DNA of 23,455 nucleotides from positions 1-23,455 of the IMG/VR virus record IMGVR_UViG_3300042695_002574, one strand, 5' to 3'. The position numbers and the translations under genes are program-made. Each line of letters begins with the position of its first letter. The stretch's first letter is position 1. The stretch comes from a virus. A model generated the notes under the pieces. That model worked only from the letters and a program-made list of their open reading frames with translations. It searched no databases and had not been told where the DNA came from. Positions 1 to 7,383 of this stretch are shown here, piece by piece.

Positions 1-1
1 T

Positions 2-3000
2 TGCAAAAAATGTAATTTTATAAATGGATATGGTTTAGGTATTTGTGAAAAAAATACATTAGCAGGAGTAGTTGCTTTTCAACAAGCATGTGAAAAAAAT
101 AAAATTAAAGGTTGTATAGGTATGACTATTGATTGTAAATTTGATGATGAAACTGATTTATGTGAGTGTAAAGTATTTGTTGTAGATAAAATTGGATGGA
201 GACATATTTTAAAACTTAGTGCTTTAATAAATATACATGAAAATAAATATATAACTGAACAACAATTATTAGATAATTCATCAGGATTAATATTTATTTT
301 TGGTAATAGAGCACCTTTAAATGAAAGACGTATAGAAGTTTTTGATATTGCTTTTTATGAAGTTTATTATCAATTTGATAGTGTTGTTTGGGAAAGTGAT
401 AGAATAGATATGATTCATCTTGCTAATATGAAAGATTATATTGAATTGTATAGAAATAAATTAAAACCAATTTTATTAAATGATAGTTATTATATAGATG
501 AAGAAGATTTTGAAGTAAAAAAAATATTAAATAAAATTGGTAATAGAAGATTTCAAAACGATAGTAAAAATCAATATTATCAATCATTAGAAGATATTAT
601 TGCTTATTTAGACCCTTTATTTAAAAATAAATCATTATTAGAAGATTTATTTATTTCTTCATTATTAAATACTAAAACTTTATTAGATAATTGTGAATTT
701 AAATTAGAATTAAATAAACAATTCTTTATACCAAAATTTAGCACTGCACATTTATCTAGTGAATATCCAAAAGATAATAATGCTTTATTCTTTTATTTAA
801 TTAATAAAGGAATGAAAGCTAAAGGTATTGAAAATAATATTAAATATTTACAAAGACTTGATGAAGAATTAGAAGTAATAATGAAAGGAGGATTTGTAGA
901 ATATTTTTTAATTCTTTGGGACGTAATTAGATGGTGTGAAGAAGAAAAAGATATATTAACAGGTATTGGCAGAGGTTCAGCTGCAGGTAGTTTAATTGCA
1001 TTTTTATTAAATATTACTAGAATAGACCCTTTACCTTATGATTTATTATTTAGTAGATTTTTAAATGCTGGTCGTATAGGAAAATCATTACCAGATATAG
1101 ATACAGATTTTGAAGGTGAAAGACGTGAAGAAGTAAAACAATATTTAGAACAAATGTATGGTAAAAACTTTGTTTGTAGTATTGGAAGTTTTAATGCATT
1201 AAAATTAAAATCAGGTCTTAAAGATTTAGGACGTATAAGTGGAATTGAATTTAATTATGTAAATGTAATAACTTCATCTTTAAATCCTAAAGAAGGTAGA
1301 GATGCTGAAATAGAAGAATTATTTATTTTAGCATTAGATATGGAGAAAAAAGGTAAACCTGGTGTTAAAGATTTTATTAAAAAATTTCCACGTATAGCTA
1401 ATAATTTATATCTTTTATTAGACCAACCAAAATCACCTAAAGTGCATCCTTGTGCAACTATTATTTTACCAAATGCAAATGATGGTGAAGATATATTTGA
1501 TAAAATACCTCTTAGAAAAGATGGCGAAGTATTAATTTCTATGTGGGAAGGTGAATATCTTGAAGCATTAGGTTATCTTAAAGAAGATATACTTGGAATT
1601 GCTCAACTTGATAAATTTGGCATGATTTTAAAATTAATCAAAAAACATACAGGTAATAAAATTGATATTTATAATCTTCCAGTTGATGATATTAAAGTAA
1701 TTGATTTTTTTCAAAAAGGATTAACAGGTGATGTTTTTCAATTTGGTAGTATAGGATTAACTAAATTTTGTAAAGAAGTTAAACCATATAATATAGAAGA
1801 ATTAATTAATATGGTTGCTCTATACAGACCAGGTCCAATTGGTTCAGGAGCACATACCAAATATATTAAAGTAAAAGAAGGTAAAGAACAACCTGATTAT
1901 GATTTTAATTTAAAGGAAGTAACAGAATCTACTTTTGGTTTGTATATATTTCAAGAACAAGTAATGAAAGCTTGTGGTATATTAGGTGGATTTAATGGAA
2001 TTGAAGTTGATGATATTCGTAAGGGAATGGGTAAAAAATTAATTAAAGTACTAGAACCTTATAAAAAAAGATTTGTTGATAATGCAGTTAAATTAGGTTG
2101 TGAACAAATAGAAGCTGAAAAAATATGGGATAAGTTAGAATTATTTTCTGGATATGGTTTTAATAAATCACATGCTGCTTGTTATGCAATGATGGGGTAT
2201 ATTTCACAATGGTTGAAAGTATATTATCCTCTTGAATTTTGGACTAGTGCATTTCAATTTTGTAAAAATGATAAAGAAGGACAAATAACAGAAAGAAGAT
2301 TTTTATCTGAAATTAAAAAAACAACTAATTTAAAAATTGTACCTCCTGATATTAATAATAGTACATTAAATTTTGAAGCTGACCCTAAAAGATTTAAAAT
2401 ATATTGGTCTTTATCAAGAGTTAAATTTTTAGGTGAAGTAGGTCTTGATGTTTTATTATTAGAACGTGAACAAAATGGTAAATTTTTCTCAATTGAAGAA
2501 TTTACAAAAAGATTACCTAAAGCTTTTATTAATAAAAGAATTGTAATTTGTTTGATTTTATCAGGTGCATTTGATGATATGTATAATATTATGAATCCTT
2601 TAGATAGGAAAATAATATTAGATAAATTTTATGCAGTTTCAGGTAATGCACAAGATGAAAAAATTATAGATTATTCTCTTATAAATAAAGAATGGTATTG
2701 GGTAATGAAACAAATGGAGTTTAGTGGTTTAGGTGATATTAATTATAGAAAATTAGCTGAGGAAAATGGTTTTGGTAATTTAGTAAATAATTATATTGAT
2801 TCCTATGAATTACAAAGAGAAAGCAATGTAAAACAAAAGGTAACTATGGGTGGTATTTTAAAAAAAGTTACTACAAGGTCAAGTCAAAAAGGTCCTTGGG
2901 GTGTATTAGATTTAGATAGTAACAATGAACAAATACAAGTATATTGTTGGAATGCAGAATGGACAAGTTTAAAAGAAGAAATACTTAAATCTGTTGAAAA

Positions 3001-3094
3001 ACCATTTATTTTTACAGGAGTAGTACAATTTAATGCTTATAGTCAAACTAATATTATACATTTACAAAATAATTCAGTAACTAAATTTTTATAA
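2..3094 (+). CDS. dnaE: DNA polymerase III alpha subunit (DnaE-type, C family), 5' partial
   Basis: Replicative polymerase of the phage. The reading frame is open to the left edge, so the true start lies upstream; 1030 residues are in the window and the ATG at 122 is internal. Seen, counting from that ATG: the nucleotide-binding GRGSAAGS near residue 283, the catalytic pair in PDIDTDF (324-330), a third acidic site in LKEDILG, the conserved YRPGP at 568, then EQVMKACG and FNKSHAACY, and a C-terminal OB-like segment (VTMGGILKKV). The first 40 residues match the PHP domain, but the usual DH is EK and the usual Glu after IIGC is absent (GCIGMTI), so this domain looks unable to bind its metals. 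No exonuclease domain is seen. The next gene starts one base after the stop, implying cotranscription. Family assignment is very secure. Confidence 0.96.
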   Translation, partial: CKKCNFINGYGLGICEKNTLAGVVAFQQACEKNKIKGCIGMTIDCKFDDETDLCECKVFVVDKIGWRHILKLSALINIHENKYITEQQLLDNSSGLIFIFGNRAPLNERRIEVFDIAFYEVYYQFDSVVWESDRIDMIHLANMKDYIELYRNKLKPILLNDSYYIDEEDFEVKKILNKIGNRRFQNDSKNQYYQSLEDIIAYLDPLFKNKSLLEDLFISSLLNTKTLLDNCEFKLELNKQFFIPKFSTAHLSSEYPKDNNALFFYLINKGMKAKGIENNIKYLQRLDEELEVIMKGGFVEYFLILWDVIRWCEEEKDILTGIGRGSAAGSLIAFLLNITRIDPLPYDLLFSRFLNAGRIGKSLPDIDTDFEGERREEVKQYLEQMYGKNFVCSIGSFNALKLKSGLKDLGRISGIEFNYVNVITSSLNPKEGRDAEIEELFILALDMEKKGKPGVKDFIKKFPRIANNLYLLLDQPKSPKVHPCATIILPNANDGEDIFDKIPLRKDGEVLISMWEGEYLEALGYLKEDILGIAQLDKFGMILKLIKKHTGNKIDIYNLPVDDIKVIDFFQKGLTGDVFQFGSIGLTKFCKEVKPYNIEELINMVALYRPGPIGSGAHTKYIKVKEGKEQPDYDFNLKEVTESTFGLYIFQEQVMKACGILGGFNGIEVDDIRKGMGKKLIKVLEPYKKRFVDNAVKLGCEQIEAEKIWDKLELFSGYGFNKSHAACYAMMGYISQWLKVYYPLEFWTSAFQFCKNDKEGQITERRFLSEIKKTTNLKIVPPDINNSTLNFEADPKRFKIYWSLSRVKFLGEVGLDVLLLEREQNGKFFSIEEFTKRLPKAFINKRIVICLILSGAFDDMYNIMNPLDRKIILDKFYAVSGNAQDEKIIDYSLINKEWYWVMKQMEFSGLGDINYRKLAEENGFGNLVNNYIDSYELQRESNVKQKVTMGGILKKVTTRSSQKGPWGVLDLDSNNEQIQVYCWNAEWTSLKEEILKSVEKPFIFTGVVQFNAYSQTNIIHLQNNSVTKFL

Positions 3095-3095
3095 A

Positions 3096-3668
3096 ATGGC
3101 TCAAAAAGTAATTCATTTAGAAAATAATGTAGTAGTAATTTTGCAATATAGTGATTTTGCAAATGAAATTAATGTAGATGATTTAATGTCAATTGATTCT
3201 ACTAATATTTTAGGAGAAGTATTAACATTTCCAGTTATATTAAATAGATTTGGTTTAATATTAGCTGAAAAAGAAGATGATTTAAGACGTACAAATTTTT
3301 TGTATGAAACTAAATTAGATGAAGTTAAAAATGAATTAGCAAAAGCTTATGGAAGAGCATTTAGTTATTTTCAATCAGAAGCTGGAGGTAGTGTAAAAAA
3401 TCCAACTGGTGCTCAATGTGAGAATAGAGCTAAAGAAGATGAAATTGTATTAGAAAAAAAGAAAGATGCAGATAATATAAGAAATATACTTTTAGATGTT
3501 CAAAAAGAAAGAGACTTAATGAATAGTCTTTATTGGTCAGCTAAAAGTAAAGATGAAAAATTAAATAAATTAACAGAAAAATTATCACCAAGAGAATTAG
3601 AAAGTGAACTTATAGATGGTTTAATAAATGGTGTTATGATTAAAAAAACTAAATCTCTTATGGGGTAA
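3096..3668 (+). CDS. Coiled helical protein, possible UvsY-like recombination mediator
   Basis: A 190-residue protein starting one base after the polymerase stop, so almost certainly in the same transcript. A short beta-like N-terminus (VIHLENNVVVILQY) is followed by an almost wholly helical, charged body from about residue 45 onward. Around residues 95-110 lies a break (GGSVKNPTGAQ) between two long helices, the second ending in an A-x-x-K-D-x-K-L run. This helix, KPT-like turn, helix layout resembles UvsY-type and related phage mediators that load RecA onto coated single-stranded DNA. The neighbourhood supplies the partners (gp32-like SSB, RecA, SbcCD). That role is inferred from architecture and context, not from a diagnostic motif; a plain hypothetical coiled-coil protein is the alternative. 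Confidence 0.42.
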   Translation: MAQKVIHLENNVVVILQYSDFANEINVDDLMSIDSTNILGEVLTFPVILNRFGLILAEKEDDLRRTNFLYETKLDEVKNELAKAYGRAFSYFQSEAGGSVKNPTGAQCENRAKEDEIVLEKKKDADNIRNILLDVQKERDLMNSLYWSAKSKDEKLNKLTEKLSPRELESELIDGLINGVMIKKTKSLMG

Positions 3669-3679
3669 TGTTGTATGAG

Positions 3680-3710
3680 TTGGGAAAGTTTTAAATTTTA
3701 TATACCTTTA
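3680..3710 (+). promoter_or_regulatory. Candidate Bacteroidota-type promoter for the 3736 gene
   Basis: TTG at 3680-3682, exactly 20 bases, then TACCTTTA at 3703-3710, one mismatch from TAnnTTTG. The spacing equals that of the stronger promoters elsewhere in the window. It ends 25 bases before the ATG at 3736. Confidence 0.5.
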
Positions 3711-3735
3711 CTTTATAAAATTAAAAAAAACTATC

Positions 3736-4191
3736 ATGACTAAATGGCAACAATTTTTGGAAGTTATTAAAAAATATACTTTCAATACAACTACAGTAGA
3801 TTTACAAACTAATGGTGCAGCAGATATAAAAACTGCTTTATCAGCTTTAGGTTTACCTCCTAAATTAGTTTTTAAATTATCACAAACAGGTACAGCTGTA
3901 CCTACATTAACTGCAATTTTAAATACAATTGGTGCAACAGTTGGAACTCCAACAAGAACATCAGCAGGTTTTTACACAGTACCTATTACAGGAACTGGTT
4001 TGTTAACTACTGCATTAGCAAGTAAAATACCTATTAAAATTGCAAATGGTTGTACAGCAGGTCTTGTTACAGCTGAAGTTTTAGCAACAGATGTTTTAAC
4101 TATTAAAACATATCAAGTTACAGATGGTGCAATTGCTGATGTAATGTTAGATAATTGTACATTTGAAATTGATTTTTATCCTCAAAGCTAA
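3736..4191 (+). CDS. Beta-rich, probably virion-associated protein
   Basis: 151 residues, rich in Thr, Ala, Gly and Val and poor in charge, unlike the Lys/Glu/Asn-rich replication proteins on both sides. It holds a repeated strand pattern with a GFYTVPITG strand (residues 81-89) and ends in a strand reading CTFEIDFYPQS. Small phage structural or fibre-type domains commonly have this R-T-x-G-x-Y, then EI-x-x-YP form, so a beta-sandwich virion or receptor-related protein is my best guess. It is separated from its neighbours by a candidate promoter and by a strong terminator (4216-4256), so it is likely expressed as a single-gene unit. The exact role is not recognised. The start is the only well-placed ATG; a 22-codon frame (3675-3743) overlaps it by eight bases. 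Confidence 0.6.
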   Translation: MTKWQQFLEVIKKYTFNTTTVDLQTNGAADIKTALSALGLPPKLVFKLSQTGTAVPTLTAILNTIGATVGTPTRTSAGFYTVPITGTGLLTTALASKIPIKIANGCTAGLVTAEVLATDVLTIKTYQVTDGAIADVMLDNCTFEIDFYPQS

Positions 4192-4215
4192 AATCTTTTC
4201 TAATTATTTAATTAT

Positions 4216-4256
4216 AGAGCAGTATGTTAATTAATATACTGCTCTTGCTTTTTTTT
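4216..4256 (+). terminator. Rho-independent terminator after the 3736 gene
   Basis: A perfect 10-bp stem pairs 4216-4225 (AGAGCAGTAT) with 4236-4245 (ATACTGCTCT) around a 10-base loop, followed within three bases by eight Ts (4249-4256). It is the clearest terminator in the window and insulates the beta-rich protein gene from the next promoter. Confidence 0.9.
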
Positions 4257-4271
4257 AAAAAAAAAGAAAAA

Positions 4272-4303
4272 TTTGGAGATTTCGAAAAATCTTCGTACCT
4301 TCG
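4272..4303 (+). promoter_or_regulatory. Bacteroidota-type promoter (module A)
   Basis: TTTG at 4272-4275, 20-base spacer, TACCTTCG at 4296-4303. The spacer holds a small inverted repeat (AGATTT/AAATCT). The sequence from the upstream element through the start region closely resembles the promoter at 21109-21140, and the early transcribed part (AGAGAATTAAGG) is shared with that at 17778. It drives the DUF932-like gene through a leader of about 45 bases. Confidence 0.82.
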
Positions 4304-4326
4304 CAAGAGAATTAAGGATACGAATA

Positions 4327-4352
4327 AATTGTAAACAAATAAAATTGTAAAA
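4327..4352 (+). promoter_or_regulatory. Twin AATTGTAAA leader elements (module A)
   Basis: AATTGTAAA at 4327-4335 and AATTGTAAAA at 4343-4352, start to start 16 bases, the second copy abutting the ATG at 4354. The same pair precedes the genes at 17854 and 21207. It could be a translation enhancer suited to ribosomes that ignore Shine-Dalgarno sites, or a site for a regulatory protein. Confidence 0.6.
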
Positions 4353-4353
4353 A

Positions 4354-5187
4354 ATGAAAAATTTCTCAACACTTGTACCTGCCGAGTTTTATGCTCCAAC
4401 TGAAAAAGTTGATACCATAAGTTTAATGCCAGGTTTTTTAGCTATGCCTTATAATGAAGCAGCAGTTGTTATGCATTTGCCAGTTGAAGGTCAATTAGAA
4501 GCTAATAAAACAACTGTAAATTTTTGTTCTAAAGGTTATGCATTAATTCCAAATGCTACTATTTTTCCAATTATTGAAGAAAAATTAAAAGCAAGTAATT
4601 TAGCTTATCAAGTGTATTATAAAATACATAATACAGCAATTTTCTTTATTACTTATGTATTAACAGGTTCTGAAATAGAAGTTGATGGTATTACTTACAA
4701 TCCATCTATTTCAATTCAGCACAGTTATAATTCACAAGTATTGTATGGTATTACACCAGGTTTGAAAGAAAAAGATGGTGAAAATGTATTATTTGGTCTT
4801 TCAGAAGATTATATTGTTTCTCATTGTACAGGTAATACTGAAAAAATTATCACTACTACTTTAGATACAATTATTAACTATGTAGAGAAATATAAATCAT
4901 CAGTTTCTGAAAGTATAGCATTGCTTACAGAATATGATATTAATATTTCTGAATTAGAAGCTACTGTTGAAGAAGCAATTGATGAAGTTAAGTTTTTAAA
5001 ACTTAAAGATAAAGTAGTTGAAAATGTATTGGCTTTAAATAAAGCAGGTTCTACAAAAGTTAACTATTGGACAATTTATAAAGGTTTTGTTCAAGAGTTA
5101 AATGAAAATAATACAATGCAACACGATAAAAGAGTGAAGCTTGAACAATATTTATTTGATTACTTCACTAGTGATGAAGAAGAATAG
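4354..5187 (+). CDS. DUF932-like phage/plasmid protein
   Basis: 277 residues. The middle follows the course of DUF932 phage proteins: an FCSKGYALIPN segment (about 57-67) like the usual V-x-S-x-x-Y-x-L-I-P-N, a stretch with strands and a D-G-x-x-Y-x-P-S-I-S-I-x-H-S-Y-N motif around residues 113-128, then HCTGNT near 158 in the place of the usual C-x-N-x segment, and a charged helical C-terminus ending TSDEEE. Members are widespread in phages and plasmids, but their biochemical role is not settled. The similarity is from memory of the family pattern, so moderate confidence. The gene is a monocistronic unit with promoter, conserved leader and terminator, and that promoter type is shared with the genes at 17854 and 21207, suggesting the three are expressed together. 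The ATG follows the leader element directly. Confidence 0.6.
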   Translation: MKNFSTLVPAEFYAPTEKVDTISLMPGFLAMPYNEAAVVMHLPVEGQLEANKTTVNFCSKGYALIPNATIFPIIEEKLKASNLAYQVYYKIHNTAIFFITYVLTGSEIEVDGITYNPSISIQHSYNSQVLYGITPGLKEKDGENVLFGLSEDYIVSHCTGNTEKIITTTLDTIINYVEKYKSSVSESIALLTEYDINISELEATVEEAIDEVKFLKLKDKVVENVLALNKAGSTKVNYWTIYKGFVQELNENNTMQHDKRVKLEQYLFDYFTSDEEE

Positions 5188-5209
5188 TTTTTACAATTGT
5201 TAGTTAGTA

Positions 5210-5240
5210 AGGCGAGTTGTTTCTACAACTTGCCTATTTT
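5210..5240 (+). terminator. Rho-independent terminator after the DUF932-like gene
   Basis: An 11-bp stem (one G-T pair) pairs 5210-5220 with 5225-5235 around the tetraloop TTCT, followed by ATTTT. The T-run is short but the stem is strong and lies 22 bases after the stop codon. Confidence 0.75.
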
Positions 5241-5274
5241 AGTCTGTATTTTTTAATCTTTAAATATATAAATC

Positions 5275-6678
5275 ATGGGTACTTTTGACCGCAGTATTAT
5301 TCCGGAAGTAACAACGGAAGATTTAGTTGCACAGCAACAGGAAAATGAAGCCTTAGTAGGTAGAAAAAAAAGTGTTGATTATTTAGCCTTTAAATCAGGT
5401 CTAAATATTAGAAGAATTATGCCACCACATCCAGGTACAAAAACTTGGATTGCATGTAAAGGTGTGCACTGGTTACCTATTCAAGTTGTAGTTAAAAAAG
5501 ACGACAAAAAAGAAGTAAGAGGTGCTAAACCTGAGGAAATTGAATTAGGTTTAAAAAATGGTACCTACATTTATGAAATTAAAAGAAAACCAATTTTTAA
5601 TTCTCGTATTCATGGTGGTATTACAAAATCATTATCAGAAGAATATAAAAAATTCGCTGAAAAATGCTTTACAGAAGAATATGAAGGAGACCCAAAAAGT
5701 AAACAAGGTAAAACTGATATTGCTAAAAAAATGATGCCTATTACTGATTGGAAAGAAGGTATTAATTTAGGTATTTCATGGGTTGCTTATTGTCTTGATA
5801 TTGTAGGAGAAAAAAGAGTTTTTGGTCGTCAAGAATTTTCAGATGGTTTGAAAAAATCAATGGATGCATTTTGTATTTCTGAAAGTGGTGGGCAAGCTAT
5901 ACAAACAGATGTTTTTTCTCATATTGATAAAGGTAAAGCATTAGGTATTACTTATGACCCTACAAATGAAGATAAAAAGAAAATTTATATTCCTGTACTA
6001 TATTGGCAAAAAGACTGGCCAATTACAGATGATGAACTTGAACTTTGGAATAGTTGTGCTTCTTTAGAAGAAATGTTTAAAAATTGTTACAAACGTAGAG
6101 ACTTTTTGCAAGAATTAGAAGGATTAAGAAGATTTGATGAAACTAAAAAATTAAACTTTTTTGCTTATTCAGATTTTCAAAAAATCATTGCTGAAATTGC
6201 TGCTTATTTTCCTGAGGAAGAAACAACAAACTCTTCAAATGATGTTGCTCCACAACAAACTTCAACAACTTCTCCTTCAACATCTGCTGCTCCAAATAAT
6301 CTAGATGCTATAAGTTCAGGTACTTTTGAAACAGCATTATCTAACGATAAATATGATAAAGCATTTTTGCTTAAATTCATAGAAGTTGGTAAAATTAATG
6401 TAACTCCAAGAGAATCACATAACAAAGAAAGAATTTGTAGTGATATTATTGATGCCTTATTAGAAGCTAATGGCAATAATAAAAATAAAGTTACCAAACT
6501 TGTTGAAGATTTAATTGAAGATACAAGTGCAATTCTTATTCCTGCTGCTAATCAAGCACCAGAAAGTGTTGTAAACACTAATATTGTAGAAGAAAAACAA
6601 CCTGAACCTACAAGTCCAGTTAGTTCTACTTTAGCAGATTTACAAAATAAATATGCTCCTCAACAATCTCAACAATAA
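5275..6678 (+). CDS. Single-stranded DNA-binding protein, gp32-like
   Basis: 467 residues. The N-terminal part carries a segment typical of large-phage SSBs: a Lys-rich stretch, then the SGLNIRRIMPP strand (about 41-51), then an aromatic HWLP (65-68), with further aromatics (GISWVAYCLDIV near 162-173; PVLYWQKDWP near 241-250) as in the OB-fold of gp32-type proteins. No gp32 zinc cluster is apparent. A Ser/Thr/Gln-rich linker (about 318-342) leads to a small helical domain (343-425) and a Pro/Gln-rich tail ending KYAPQQSQQ rather than the usual acidic tip. It would coat single-stranded DNA and interact with the polymerase, RecA and mediator encoded nearby. It lies between a terminator and a hairpin; the leader has only a weak promoter resemblance (TTG near 5230, TAATCTTT near 5252). 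Confidence 0.68.
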   Translation: MGTFDRSIIPEVTTEDLVAQQQENEALVGRKKSVDYLAFKSGLNIRRIMPPHPGTKTWIACKGVHWLPIQVVVKKDDKKEVRGAKPEEIELGLKNGTYIYEIKRKPIFNSRIHGGITKSLSEEYKKFAEKCFTEEYEGDPKSKQGKTDIAKKMMPITDWKEGINLGISWVAYCLDIVGEKRVFGRQEFSDGLKKSMDAFCISESGGQAIQTDVFSHIDKGKALGITYDPTNEDKKKIYIPVLYWQKDWPITDDELELWNSCASLEEMFKNCYKRRDFLQELEGLRRFDETKKLNFFAYSDFQKIIAEIAAYFPEEETTNSSNDVAPQQTSTTSPSTSAAPNNLDAISSGTFETALSNDKYDKAFLLKFIEVGKINVTPRESHNKERICSDIIDALLEANGNNKNKVTKLVEDLIEDTSAILIPAANQAPESVVNTNIVEEKQPEPTSPVSSTLADLQNKYAPQQSQQ

Positions 6679-6695
6679 TTTTTTAATTGTAAAAT

Positions 6696-6730
6696 TATAA
6701 CCAACCCTTTTAATTAAAGGGTTGGTTATA
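6696..6730 (+). terminator. Perfect 15-bp hairpin after the SSB gene
   Basis: TATAACCAACCCTTT (6696-6710) pairs perfectly with AAAGGGTTGGTTATA (6716-6730) around TAATT. Only an AT-rich, interrupted T stretch follows (TTATATTT), so termination may be partial. The stem ends eight bases before the ATG of the homing endonuclease, so it could also limit that gene's translation. Confidence 0.65.
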
Positions 6731-6738
6731 TTATATTT

Positions 6739-7383
6739 ATGTTTAAAATTTGTACAAAATGTAATTTACCTAAAGAATTAACAGAAGAGTTTTTTCATAA
6801 AAGAAGTGATTCTAAAGATGGATTTAGAAATGAATGTATTATATGTAGAAATAAAGGACAAATTGAACGTAATATTATAAATTCTGAAAAGAATAAAATA
6901 TACGTTAATGCATATAATTTACTACATTCAGAGAAGAGAAAAGAATATATGAGAATTTATAATTCTCAAAAAATTGAATTGTGTTGTTTAAGGTGTAAAA
7001 ATGAAATAGTTGTAACAAAAGCATGTGTATCTAAAAATACTAATTATTGTCCTCATTGTTATAAATCACAACCAATATTTGAAGAATTTTTAAAAATTTG
7101 GTTAGATAAAAATCAAATTAAATATTTAAGAGAACAAAATTTTAATTGTATTATCAATAGTAATTTTAGATATTTTGATTTTTATTTACCTGACTATAAT
7201 TTTATAATTGAAATAAATGAAGATAATCATAAATATAGTAAAGAATTAGATGAACTTAAAAAACAGTTTATTTTAAGTAAAAATATTAATTTTATTGCTA
7301 TTAATGTTTCACATAAAGAAAAATTAACAAGTTTTAAACATATTTTAAATAATGTCAAAACCATTATATATAGTAGCAACTGA
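6739..7383 (+). CDS. Free-standing homing endonuclease 1 (zinc-motif N-terminus, Vsr/EDxHD-like nuclease)
   Basis: 214 residues. The N-terminus has the small zinc motif common in phage homing endonucleases: CTKC at 5-8 and CIIC at 33-36, with FFHKRSDSKDGFRNE between. A second set lies at C83/C86 and C104/C107. The C-terminal half matches the Vsr/PD-(D/E)xK-like homing endonucleases: FDFYLPDYNFIIEIN with D147 and E158, then H164. Such enzymes cut DNA to spread their own gene. It sits between the SSB gene and sbcD and overlaps sbcD by 32 bases. Its TGA stop uses the first two bases of the codon for the catalytic Asp11 of SbcD. Expression may be low because of the hairpin just upstream. Confidence 0.82.
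   Translation: MFKICTKCNLPKELTEEFFHKRSDSKDGFRNECIICRNKGQIERNIINSEKNKIYVNAYNLLHSEKRKEYMRIYNSQKIELCCLRCKNEIVVTKACVSKNTNYCPHCYKSQPIFEEFLKIWLDKNQIKYLREQNFNCIINSNFRYFDFYLPDYNFIIEINEDNHKYSKELDELKKQFILSKNINFIAINVSHKEKLTSFKHILNNVKTIIYSSN

Noticed and set aside
3675-3743. 22-codon frame just before the 3736 gene
   Set aside because: It starts inside the candidate promoter spacer, upstream of the expected transcription start, and has no recognisable feature.
4208-4399. 63-codon frame on the minus strand
   Set aside because: It covers the terminator, promoter A and leader; its sequence is low-complexity hydrophobic translation of A-runs, with no ribosome or family signal.
6204-6497. 97-codon minus-strand frame
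   Set aside because: It lies wholly inside the SSB gene, antisense to its linker and helical domain, and resembles no protein.
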